Made by a program: the position numbers and the translations under genes
Origin: Ruminococcus sp.
Lineage (GTDB): Bacteria > Bacillota > Clostridia > Oscillospirales > Ruminococcaceae
Reading direction: 5' to 3'
Assembly (NCBI GenBank): GCA_024697545.1
Contig: JAILFN010000009.1
Location: 108,026-172,025, forward strand
DNA: 64,000 bases
Part shown: positions 31,236-38,362 of the stretch, one piece after another
How positions within the stretch are numbered: the first letter of the stretch is position 1
Layout of the letters: each line of letters starts with the position of its first letter
The notes under the pieces: model-generated
What the model saw: only the letters and a program-made list of their open reading frames with translations
What the model was told of the DNA's origin: nothing
The model's database searches: none

Positions 31236-34181
31236 TTACTTGACAGTAACCTCAAATACTCTGCTGTTCATCTTGGAAAGATCCCACTCTCCGTTTACCT
31301 TAGCTACAACGAGAGTCTTGTAGGTTCTGCCGATCTCTGTGAGCTTGGGAGAAGTGTAAGTGGTGGTGGTGATGTTCTGATCGAGTATCTTCCACTTGCC
31401 TGCTACGAATGCTGCAATGCCATACTTCTCAGCCTTAGCAACAGGAGTCCAGGTGATCCTTACCTGATGATACTCTTCGTTGCACTCAACGGATGTTACA
31501 GTAGGATACTGGGTAGTAACTTCAGCAGACTTGGGAGTTACGGTGATAGCATTCGAGAGATCCTCGAACCACTTGCCGTCGAACTTGGCGACTACAGCGA
31601 CCTTATATTCCTTGCCTGCGGTCAGACCGCTGATAACGTAGCTGTTAGCGTAGCCTTCGCCGAGCTTCACCCACTTGCCGCTCTGGTAGCCGAGTACAGC
31701 GTACTTCTCAGCGCCTTCAACAGCTTCCCAATTCAGCTTAACAGCACCATCGCCTGCCTCGTAGGTAACTACGGGGTTCTTAGCAATGATCTGATCGTTC
31801 TTTGCGGTCAGCTCGGAAGCATACTCAACGCCGTCTACTACTGCAACTGCGGTATAGAGGGTAACGTCGCCATCCTTCTCGGAAGTAACCTCAGCTTCAC
31901 AAGTCTCAACTTCGCCGCAAACCTTGCAAACCAGCTTGATGGTAGCGGTGTAGCCACCCTTTGCATCAGGTGCCCAGCTCCAGATAGGAGTACCGTAGGT
32001 GTGAGGCAGCTTGTCGATGTTGGCAATAGTCTTGACCTGATCTACGAATGCTTCGTTCTCGAAGTCTGCATAGAATGAAGTCTCGCCCATCTCGGTGCAG
32101 GAAGGATCCTTGGTCTGCTCGGAGGTGGTAGTTACCTCTTCAACGATAGCGTCATCAGCATCGCCGTTCAAGCACTCTCTTACAGCCTTAACGGTGGAGT
32201 AGTCCTCGGACCAGGTGTAAACGGCATCTGCGTACTCAGGCATCAGCTTCTCGATATCAACGACCTTTGTAGCGGTCTCGAACTCTTCATCCTCAAATAC
32301 TGCGGTGTAGATTCCCTGACCCTTAGCCTTAACGGTAGGAGCAGTGAGGACCTCGTAAGTAGCGGTAACGGTCTCAGACTCGATCTTGCCGCATACAGAG
32401 CACTTGCGGGAAGCGGTGCAGGTGTAGCCGCCGTCTTCGGTAGCGGTCCAAACGTCATCCTGCTTAACGAAGTCATGAGGAATGATCTCTGTATCAACGG
32501 TCTTGGTATCGGTGTATTCCTTACCATCGATCTCGATCGTTGCAACATAGTCGATCTTGCCTGCCTCTACGCAGGTAGCGGGAGTTTCATTTACCTCTAC
32601 ATCAGCGATGATAGCCTTCTCGGTGCCGTCCACGGTGCACTTGAGGTATGCAACTGCGGTATTGTTGTCCTTCCAGAACCATGTGATATCCCAGCTATGG
32701 CCCGTTGCAGCAACGGGAACTTCTATGGTATCGGTAAAGGTTCCGCCCTCAAACGAAGCGGTAGCAGTTACCTCAGCAACGCCTGCCTCTTCACAGGTAG
32801 GAGGAATGATGTATTCGGTGGAAAGCTGGCACTCTACATACTCTGTATGGTCACCATGTATGCAGTCGAACGTCGCAATGCACTCGGAATTGTCTTCATT
32901 CCACTGGAAAACAGGGTCGCCGTAGGTATGGCCGGTAGGCTCAATGTCTTCTACTATCACTTCCTGCTCAGCGAATGCGTCGTTCTCGAATGTAGCAACA
33001 TATCTTGTCTTGCCCTTTGCGGTGCAGGTAGGAGCAGTATGCTCAGACTTTTCGGTCTCAACAGTCTCAGTGATATCTTCATCATCGGAACCGTTTAAGC
33101 ACTCTCTTGTAGCGGTAACGCTGGAGTAGTCCTTCGACCACTCATACTTGGCATCACCGTACTCGGGTATGAGCATCTCGATATCAACGTCCTTAGTCTG
33201 ATCCTCGAATGCGCCGTTCTCGTTCTTGAATGTAGCTGTCCAGCGACCCACACCCTTAGCCTTGGTGGTAGCTGCGGTGATCTCTTCGTATGTAGCAACT
33301 GCTGTCTCAGTCTCGATCTCTTCGCTGTTGTTGTTGCATACGCGGGAAGCTGTACACTCGTAAACGCCGTCGGTGTTCTTTTCCCATGTGTAAGTGGGGT
33401 CGCCCCAGTCATGGCCGAGAGCTTCAATAACCTCTTCCTTGGTATCGGTATAGATCTGACCATCAAGCTCAACGGTAGCGGTGTAAATGGTCTTGCCGTC
33501 CTCTTCGCAGGTAGCGGGAATAGTTTTTACCACAGGCTTTGTAGCGAGGGTCTTGGTCTCGTTATCTCTGCTGCACATGAAGAATGCGGAAGCACCCTCA
33601 TTGTTGCCGAACCAGTGCCACTCTACCAGCTTCCAGTCGTGGCCGAGAGGAGAAATAACTACCTTATCCTTTTCGATAGGAGTGTAAACGCCCTCACCGT
33701 CTTCTTCACTGTAGGTGTAGTAGTTGTCATCGGAACCGATGTAGTACTCGATGTTGCCTGCCTCGGTGCAAGTAGCGTCCTTAGCTTCTACCTTTTCGTC
33801 GTAGGTAACGGGTTCTACAACAATAGATTCCTTAGCGGCCTTGTAAGCATTGAGGAGCGAGGTATATGCATCGTTTATAATCTCTTCATCATAGTCATCT
33901 GGATACATACTCGGACCAGAAGCAAAAGCAAGAGCCTCATCCAAATTAACTTCAAGCTCAGGATCCAGGTTATATGCATTCTGACAATACCAGTCTTCCG
34001 CCTCAGTATAAAGCTCGCTAAGAGTTCCGGGGTATTCACTCTGCAACTGACTCGGGGGTATGAGATCGAGCTGGGGGTCGAAGTCATCTGCGCTTGCGAA
34101 AACTGCGGGAAGCTGGCTTGCTGCTGTGAGAGCTGCTGTCATGCCTGCTAACGTTCTCTTCATAATGTCATTTTTTTTCAT
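31236..34181 (-). CDS. Large secreted repeat protein with two Fn3-like domains
   Basis: A 981-residue exported protein. A signal peptide (about residues 1-30, ending near VFASA) is followed by an acidic helical segment (about 35-120). Then come repeated beta-rich modules, each opening with a GHDW or HTYGDP-type motif and carrying a PATCEEDGK-type step and paired cysteines (residues 180-800). Two Fn3-like domains follow (about 800-892 and 895-981, with YAVLGYQSGKWVKL). The modules form a block duplicated in tandem at a 309-314-residue offset. Its function is unknown; such proteins in ruminococci are usually surface or adhesion factors. I see no dockerin, cohesin or sortase signal. AAGGAGG precedes ATG 34181. 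A 135-nt leader separates it from its promoter. Confidence 0.8.
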   Translation of the reverse strand: MKKNDIMKRTLAGMTAALTAASQLPAVFASADDFDPQLDLIPPSQLQSEYPGTLSELYTEAEDWYCQNAYNLDPELEVNLDEALAFASGPSMYPDDYDEEIINDAYTSLLNAYKAAKESIVVEPVTYDEKVEAKDATCTEAGNIEYYIGSDDNYYTYSEEDGEGVYTPIEKDKVVISPLGHDWKLVEWHWFGNNEGASAFFMCSRDNETKTLATKPVVKTIPATCEEDGKTIYTATVELDGQIYTDTKEEVIEALGHDWGDPTYTWEKNTDGVYECTASRVCNNNSEEIETETAVATYEEITAATTKAKGVGRWTATFKNENGAFEDQTKDVDIEMLIPEYGDAKYEWSKDYSSVTATRECLNGSDDEDITETVETEKSEHTAPTCTAKGKTRYVATFENDAFAEQEVIVEDIEPTGHTYGDPVFQWNEDNSECIATFDCIHGDHTEYVECQLSTEYIIPPTCEEAGVAEVTATASFEGGTFTDTIEVPVAATGHSWDITWFWKDNNTAVAYLKCTVDGTEKAIIADVEVNETPATCVEAGKIDYVATIEIDGKEYTDTKTVDTEIIPHDFVKQDDVWTATEDGGYTCTASRKCSVCGKIESETVTATYEVLTAPTVKAKGQGIYTAVFEDEEFETATKVVDIEKLMPEYADAVYTWSEDYSTVKAVRECLNGDADDAIVEEVTTTSEQTKDPSCTEMGETSFYADFENEAFVDQVKTIANIDKLPHTYGTPIWSWAPDAKGGYTATIKLVCKVCGEVETCEAEVTSEKDGDVTLYTAVAVVDGVEYASELTAKNDQIIAKNPVVTYEAGDGAVKLNWEAVEGAEKYAVLGYQSGKWVKLGEGYANSYVISGLTAGKEYKVAVVAKFDGKWFEDLSNAITVTPKSAEVTTQYPTVTSVECNEEYHQVRITWTPVAKAEKYGIAAFVAGKWKILDQNITTTTYTSPKLTEIGRTYKTLVVAKVNGEWDLSKMNSRVFEVTVK
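31767..33644. repeat. Two-copy, roughly 940-bp coding duplication
   Basis: Residues 180-493 and 494-805 of the secreted protein line up: GHDWKLVEW with GHSWDITWF, CTASR with CTASR, RECLNG with RECLNG, and GHTYGD with PHTYGT. DNA around 33080-33200 and 32140-32270 is also clearly similar. The copies have drifted, so the duplication is not recent. Confidence 0.75.
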
Positions 34182-34317
34182 GAGTTTTTCCTCCTTAATA
34201 GAAAGTAAAAATTTTTAAGCGTTCCGAATGGGATAATCTACACTCCTCCGAATACGCATTATAGACTAGATCGGTTCAAGGCTATTCATAAAGTTTTAAC
34301 CTTTCGTCCTCTCTACG
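34182..34317 (-). promoter_or_regulatory. Long 5' leader of the large secreted protein
   Basis: From the expected start near 34317 to the ATG there are about 135 untranslated bases ending in AAGGAGG. I could not match the leader to a riboswitch I know, and no uORF with a good ribosome binding site is visible. Confidence 0.4.
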
Positions 34318-34323
34318 TTTACT

Positions 34324-34352
34324 ATTATAGCATATTTATTTCAAATTGGCAA
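34324..34352 (-). promoter_or_regulatory. Promoter of the large secreted protein
   Basis: On the minus strand, TTGCCA (34352-34347) and TATAAT (34329-34324) are 17 bp apart. From 34353 to 34621 the sequence is AT-rich, and I see no gene or clear element in it. Confidence 0.8.
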
Positions 34353-34621
34353 GTCGTTTTTATAAGTTTTTGATTTTTTATTTCATTTTTGTTGAGAATA
34401 CACAAAAATCGTATTTGTTTCGCCAATGTCCGCAGTCCTTTTCTTAGGCTCTTATGAAATTATATTCACACAGATAAATTTGCAAAAATATCGTATTTCC
34501 TGCGTTTTTTAAAATTTACTGTCGAAATATGCAGTAATTTTAAACAAGCCCCGCCAAAGTTACAGTTTTTTCCTGAAACCGTCGATATATCCTACAAAAC
34601 GGTAAAAAAATATAACAAAAT

Positions 34622-34650
34622 AGGCTGTACAGAGCACTTCTGCACAGCCT
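34622..34650 (-). terminator. Terminator of the DtxR-family gene
   Basis: AGGCTGTGCAG (34650-34640 on the minus strand) pairs with CTGTACAGCCT (34632-34622), with one G-T pair, and is followed by ATTTTGTTATATTTTTTT. Confidence 0.75.
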
Positions 34651-34718
34651 TTATGAACTATCTTGTAACAAATCTTTACCGTTCAAACGCGGGTTAATCT
34701 CGTGTACACTAAATGTAC

Positions 34719-35102
34719 TTACTTATCACGTGAGCTTAAAAACTCCTTCATCTTTGAAAAACTCTCGGCGCTGATAACGTGTTCAAGACGGCAGGCGTCC
34801 TTAGACGCGATCTTTGGGTCAACGCCTATCTCTATCAGCCAGGCGGTAAAGAATCGGTGACGCTCGTAAATGGTCTCGGCAACTTCTCTGCCCGCTTCGG
34901 TCAGAGTGATATATCCGCCATCGTCGATGTTGATAAAGCCTCCCTCGCGAAGAATGCCCATAGCCCTGCTGACACTCGGCTTTGAAAGCTCCATCTCACG
35001 GACAACGTCAATGCTGCGTACCTCACCGATCCTCTGATGAAGGATCAGTATAGTCTCAAGATAATCCTCTCCGGATTCATAGATCTTCTTATCTCTTTCC
35101 AC
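34719..35102 (-). CDS. DtxR/MntR-family metal-responsive regulator
   Basis: A 127-residue protein starting at GTG 35102. AAAGGAG lies eight bases upstream, and the alternative ATG at 35135 overlaps the -10 box of the promoter. The N-terminal winged helix has SGEDYLETILILHQ, VREMELSKPSVSRAMGILRE and ITLTEAGREVAETIYERH, followed by the dimerisation domain with ACRLEHVIS. This is the short MntR-like form without an SH3-type C-terminal domain. Family members sense Mn(II) or Fe(II) and repress transport genes. No metal transporter is next to it here, and no known operator is visible in its own promoter. Confidence 0.9.
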   Translation of the reverse strand: MERDKKIYESGEDYLETILILHQRIGEVRSIDVVREMELSKPSVSRAMGILREGGFINIDDGGYITLTEAGREVAETIYERHRFFTAWLIEIGVDPKIASKDACRLEHVISAESFSKMKEFLSSRDK

Positions 35103-35136
35103 TGCGGTATCTCCTTTCGTTTCGTGAGTATACATT

Positions 35137-35165
35137 ATTATAGCATAGCCTCACGGAATTGTCAA
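35137..35165 (-). promoter_or_regulatory. Promoter of the DtxR-family gene
   Basis: On the minus strand, TTGACA (35165-35160) and TATAAT (35142-35137) are 17 bp apart, a perfect consensus. The short distance to GTG 35102 leaves a leader of about 28 nt. Confidence 0.9.
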
Positions 35166-35249
35166 CCTTTTTTCAACCAACAGCGCGCACGCCGCCTCTC
35201 GCACAAGCCCGCCAGCCCCGTGTGTGAGGAAATAAAAAAGAAAAAGTAC

Positions 35250-35278
35250 TTGAAATATCCGCGCCGATGTGTTATACT
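35250..35278 (+). promoter_or_regulatory. Promoter of the HPr gene
   Basis: TTGAAA (35250-35255) and TATACT (35273-35278) are 17 bp apart. The short leader contains a GGGTATCC/GGATGCCC hairpin (about 35288-35308). Confidence 0.8.
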
Positions 35279-35340
35279 TTAATTGAAGGGTATCCGCAGG
35301 GGATGCCCCCGTCACATGATCTGAAAGGAGCGTTGTTTAT

Positions 35341-35604
35341 ATGGTATCCGAAAATGTAATAGTTATCAACCCCGAAGGCTTGCATATGCGTCCCGCAGGA
35401 GAGCTCGCAAAATTCGCAAAGGCTCACCCCGATAATAAAATAATAGTATGCTACGGAGGCAGGTCAGTAAACGCCTCATCGCTCATGCAGGTGATGATGG
35501 CGGGCATAAACTGCGGCGCCGAGGTCACTCTTGAAGTAGAGGGCAAGGACGAAAAGTCCGTGCTTGACGCTCTTGTCGCAAAATTTCAAAACGGATTTGC
35601 TTAA
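35341..35604 (+). CDS. HPr phosphocarrier protein
   Basis: An 87-residue protein of normal HPr length. His15 in GLHMRPAGELAKFA is the site that carries phosphate between enzyme I and the sugar EIIA proteins. Ser46 in SVNASSLMQVMM is the position phosphorylated by HPr kinase in Firmicutes for carbon catabolite repression. Both are present, so it can work as HPr and not only as Crh (which lacks His15). Residue 16 is Met where Ala is usual. It is a single gene with its own promoter and no ptsI beside it. GAAAGGAGC precedes ATG 35341. Confidence 0.93.
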   Translation: MVSENVIVINPEGLHMRPAGELAKFAKAHPDNKIIVCYGGRSVNASSLMQVMMAGINCGAEVTLEVEGKDEKSVLDALVAKFQNGFA

Positions 35605-35608
35605 ACTC

Positions 35609-35637
35609 TTGACATCGGGCGCGAAAAAGTGTATAAT
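35609..35637 (+). promoter_or_regulatory. Promoter of the SH3-domain protein
   Basis: TTGACA (35609-35614) and TATAAT (35632-35637) are 17 bp apart, a perfect consensus four bases after the HPr stop codon. Confidence 0.9.
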
Positions 35638-35715
35638 AAAAGGTGTGTTCGGAAAATATAAATACAAACCCCGAATAGTATATTTTTTCGGTTATCCATC
35701 AGGAGGGATAATATA

Positions 35716-36384
35716 ATGGCAAGAACAAACGATCGCGACCCCCGCAGACAGGGAGACAGACGATATCGGGGAGACAAACCGCAGCAGCAGCAGTACCGCG
35801 GTGAACAGCGGTATCAGGGCGAACGCCGCAGGGTCTACAGCGACGACCCCCGCTACCGTGAACCCGTCCGCAGACGTGAAGCCCCCGTTGAAGAGACAGG
35901 ATATGAAGTCGCTTCTACCTTAAAAGGCATCATCGCGGTGTTCATCACCATTCTTATCGTGGTCGTTATCATAATGCTTTTCGCAAGAAGCCTTTTTGTT
36001 ACAAATACCGAGATCAATAAGAACGTAAAGACAGGTCACCTTACCGAGACCGCTTATGTCTCCGTAGACCCTAACGCCACTCTCCCGAATCAGGAAGAGG
36101 TCGTTGCTACCGAGACTACAAAGAAGAAGAAAAAGAAAACTACCACGACCGAGGCTTCCGTGGCTCTGCCCGAGGGTCTTGACACCTCTAACGCAGGCGA
36201 TTATATCGTAAACGACGCTGTATACCTCCACCCCGAGCCCAGCTCCTCAAGCGCAGAGCTCGTTACCCTTAACAAGGGCGATGAGGTAAAGGTCTACGGC
36301 AATTCCAACTACGGCTGGTACTACCTCGAGTACAAGGGTCAGATGGGCTACGCCTGGGGAACTTACTTCACCCCCAAGTCCTGA
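35716..36384 (+). CDS. Membrane-anchored bacterial SH3-domain protein
   Basis: A 222-residue protein. The cytoplasmic N-terminus (residues 1-65) is highly charged and rich in Arg, Gln, Asp and Tyr (RGDKPQQQQYRGEQRYQGER). One membrane helix spans about 72-94 (IIAVFITILIVVVIIMLFA). A Thr/Lys-rich linker with a KKKKKK run (about 138-150) leads to a C-terminal SH3b domain (about 160-220) with AVYLHPEPSSSSAELVTLNKG and YGWYYLEYKGQMGYAWG. SH3b domains commonly bind peptidoglycan. No enzyme domain is attached. AGGAGGG precedes ATG 35716. Confidence 0.85.
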   Translation: MARTNDRDPRRQGDRRYRGDKPQQQQYRGEQRYQGERRRVYSDDPRYREPVRRREAPVEETGYEVASTLKGIIAVFITILIVVVIIMLFARSLFVTNTEINKNVKTGHLTETAYVSVDPNATLPNQEEVVATETTKKKKKKTTTTEASVALPEGLDTSNAGDYIVNDAVYLHPEPSSSSAELVTLNKGDEVKVYGNSNYGWYYLEYKGQMGYAWGTYFTPKS

Positions 36385-36406
36385 TCCGCCGACGAATATG
36401 CAATGT

Positions 36407-36440
36407 GCGCCCCCGTTCTTTATGCTCGGGGGGCAATTTT
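36407..36440 (+). terminator. Terminator of the SH3-domain protein gene
   Basis: GCCCCCG (36409-36415) pairs with CGGGGGGC (36427-36434) and is followed by AATTTTA. Confidence 0.75.
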
Positions 36441-36507
36441 ATGTGTGAAAAAAGGACTGAAGAATTTGTCTAAAACGCACAAATTTATCAATAATTTAAA
36501 AGAATTG

Positions 36508-36536
36508 TAGACATTCGCGGCGAAATATGATATAAT
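36508..36536 (+). promoter_or_regulatory. Promoter of the Nudix hydrolase gene
   Basis: TAGACA (36508-36513) and TATAAT (36531-36536) are 17 bp apart. Confidence 0.75.
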
Positions 36537-36592
36537 GATATCAATAGAGATCATGACGGACGCACTCTGCGCCGCGTCGGAAAGGAATTACA

Positions 36593-36997
36593 ATGCTGCA
36601 CGAGAAATCATGCGGTGGGATAGTTTACAGAAAGTATCACGGCAATACCGAGATACTCCTTATCAAGCACATTGGCAGCGGACACTGGTCCTTCCCGAAG
36701 GGCCATGTTGAAGCGGGAGAGACCGAGGTCGAGACCGCCATGCGTGAGATCAAAGAGGAAACAGGTATCGACGTAATGCTTGATCCCACCTTCAGAGAGC
36801 TTGTGACTTACAGCCCCAAAAAAGACACGCAGAAGGTTGTTGTGTATTTCATAGCAAAGGCAAAACCCGGGAGCCCCGTTCCGCAGGAGAATGAGGTCGC
36901 CGAGGTGCGCTGGGTAGAGATAAACCGCGCCGCCGAACTGCTTGTATACGACAACGACCGCTGTATCGTCAACAAGGCTAAGAAATTTATACCATAA
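36593..36997 (+). CDS. Nudix hydrolase
   Basis: A 134-residue protein with a complete Nudix box, GHVEAGETEVETAMREIKEETGI at residues 38-60 (Gly, Glu, Arg-Glu and Glu-Glu positions all present). Upstream HEKSCGGIVYRK and WSFPKG and the length fit the Ap4A hydrolase/MutT-like subgroup, which hydrolyses nucleoside diphosphates linked to other groups. The exact substrate cannot be told. It is a single gene with its own promoter and a terminator shared with the convergent phosphofructokinase gene. GAAAGGAATTACA precedes ATG 36593. Confidence 0.9.
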   Translation: MLHEKSCGGIVYRKYHGNTEILLIKHIGSGHWSFPKGHVEAGETEVETAMREIKEETGIDVMLDPTFRELVTYSPKKDTQKVVVYFIAKAKPGSPVPQENEVAEVRWVEINRAAELLVYDNDRCIVNKAKKFIP

Positions 36998-37000
36998 GCT

Positions 37001-37033
37001 AAAAAAAGCACCGTTATCTCTGCGGTGCTTTTT
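37001..37033. terminator. Bidirectional terminator between the Nudix and pfk genes
   Basis: AAAGCACCG (37005-37013) pairs perfectly with CGGTGCTTT (37023-37031). There are T-runs on both strands (seven T on the minus strand). Confidence 0.9.
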
Positions 37034-37052
37034 GCGTCATACAGCCGTTCTG

Positions 37053-38273
37053 TCAGACGGGGATATTTGAATACTTGAAGTGACGGGGCATTCCGTTTTT
37101 CATAAATACGTCGACCTCGCCCTGGATAAGCGGCAGGAAATACTTTATCGCCTCATCGGAGATACCGTTGCCCGCGGAGTTTATCCACTTGCGGGGGAAG
37201 AACTTCTCCTTGTTCGCCATAAGGGAGGTATCGGCGGTCTCTATGTTCACGAGATAAGGCTTGTCGGAAACGCGCTTGAACACCATAGTCACGCCCGTAG
37301 CGCCGCGCATAGCCGCCTTTACAGCCTCAGCACCGATCTGCTCGGCTTCGTCGATGTCCGTCTTTGAGCAGATGTGGCTGGAGCAGCGCTGCATCACGTT
37401 CAGCTCTACCGAACGCACCTTGCAGCCTATCTCATCGCGCACAAGCTGCTCGAGGGCTTTGCCGATGCCCGAAAGATACTTGTGCCCGAAGTTATCGACA
37501 GCACCGCTGCGTGCGCTGTCTCCGTCTATCTCAAGTCCCTCGGAAACCGCAACTATGACAGCCTGATGCTTTGCTCTTTCGGCACGAACGTCCTCCAGGA
37601 ACTTCTCCGCCGAGAAATCGCACTCGGGCAGGTAGATGAGGTGCGGCGCGATCTCGTTATTCACCCTGAGCATACAGGTCGAAGCCGTCAGCCAGCCTGC
37701 GTGGCGGCCCATAACTTCAATGATCGTTACGGAATCTATCGAATACACCGAGCTGTCGCGGATTATCTCCTGAACGGTGGCGCACACATACTTTGCCGCC
37801 GAGCCGAAGCCGGGGGTGTGGTCGGTCTCGGGAAGGTCGTTGTCTATCGTCTTGGGTATGCCAACAAAGCGTATATCCGAGCCCGTTGCCAGACCGTACT
37901 TTGAAAGCTTGTCAACGGTGTCCATAGAATCGTTTCCGCCGATGTAAAAGAACGCGCCGATGCGGTGCTTGTCAAGACAGGCAAAGATGTTCGCATACAT
38001 CTCATCAGCGCCCTCCTCATCGAGCATGGGCAGCTTGTAGCGGCAGGAGCCCAGCACGGTAGAGGGAGTCTGTCTCAGCAGCTCCATATCCTCGTTTGAG
38101 CGTATAACGCGGGTCAGGTCTACCATATCATCCTTGATGATACCCTCGATACCGCATCTCGAGCCGAATACCGCGTCGATCTCCTCAGTCTTGAGCGCCT
38201 GTCTGAATACTCCCACCAGCGATGCGTTGATAGCGCAGGTAGGTCCTCCTGATTGTGCGACAACAATGTTCAT
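37053..38273 (-). CDS. pfp: 6-phosphofructokinase, pyrophosphate-dependent type
   Basis: A 406-residue phosphofructokinase. NIVVAQSGGPTCAINASLVG starts the first nucleotide-binding strand. The donor choice can be read at two points: GGNDS at residues 112-116, where ATP enzymes have GGDGS, and Lys141 in PKTIDNDLPETDHT, where ATP enzymes usually have Gly. Together they favour PPi as phosphate donor, so the glycolytic step would be reversible and save ATP. GMGRHAGWL-type substrate contacts appear as VMGRHAGWLTAS. A weak GGAG site precedes ATG 38273. The upstream region has TATTAT-like boxes but no clear -35. Confidence 0.88.
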   Translation of the reverse strand: MNIVVAQSGGPTCAINASLVGVFRQALKTEEIDAVFGSRCGIEGIIKDDMVDLTRVIRSNEDMELLRQTPSTVLGSCRYKLPMLDEEGADEMYANIFACLDKHRIGAFFYIGGNDSMDTVDKLSKYGLATGSDIRFVGIPKTIDNDLPETDHTPGFGSAAKYVCATVQEIIRDSSVYSIDSVTIIEVMGRHAGWLTASTCMLRVNNEIAPHLIYLPECDFSAEKFLEDVRAERAKHQAVIVAVSEGLEIDGDSARSGAVDNFGHKYLSGIGKALEQLVRDEIGCKVRSVELNVMQRCSSHICSKTDIDEAEQIGAEAVKAAMRGATGVTMVFKRVSDKPYLVNIETADTSLMANKEKFFPRKWINSAGNGISDEAIKYFLPLIQGEVDVFMKNGMPRHFKYSNIPV

Positions 38274-38316
38274 ATTCTTTTCTCCATTTCATAAAATAAT
38301 ATACATAAGCCCGAAT

Positions 38317-38356
38317 AACGGCGTCCCCTTTTCTTGCGGGAACGCCGCTATTTTTT
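38317..38356. terminator. Hairpin between the GH25 gene and pfp
   Basis: CGGCGTCCCC (38319-38328) pairs with GGGAACGCCG (38338-38347) with one mismatch. The T-run is on the plus strand. On the minus strand, where both genes lie, the tail is GTTATTCGG, so termination is uncertain. Confidence 0.4.
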
Positions 38357-38362
38357 CATAGA

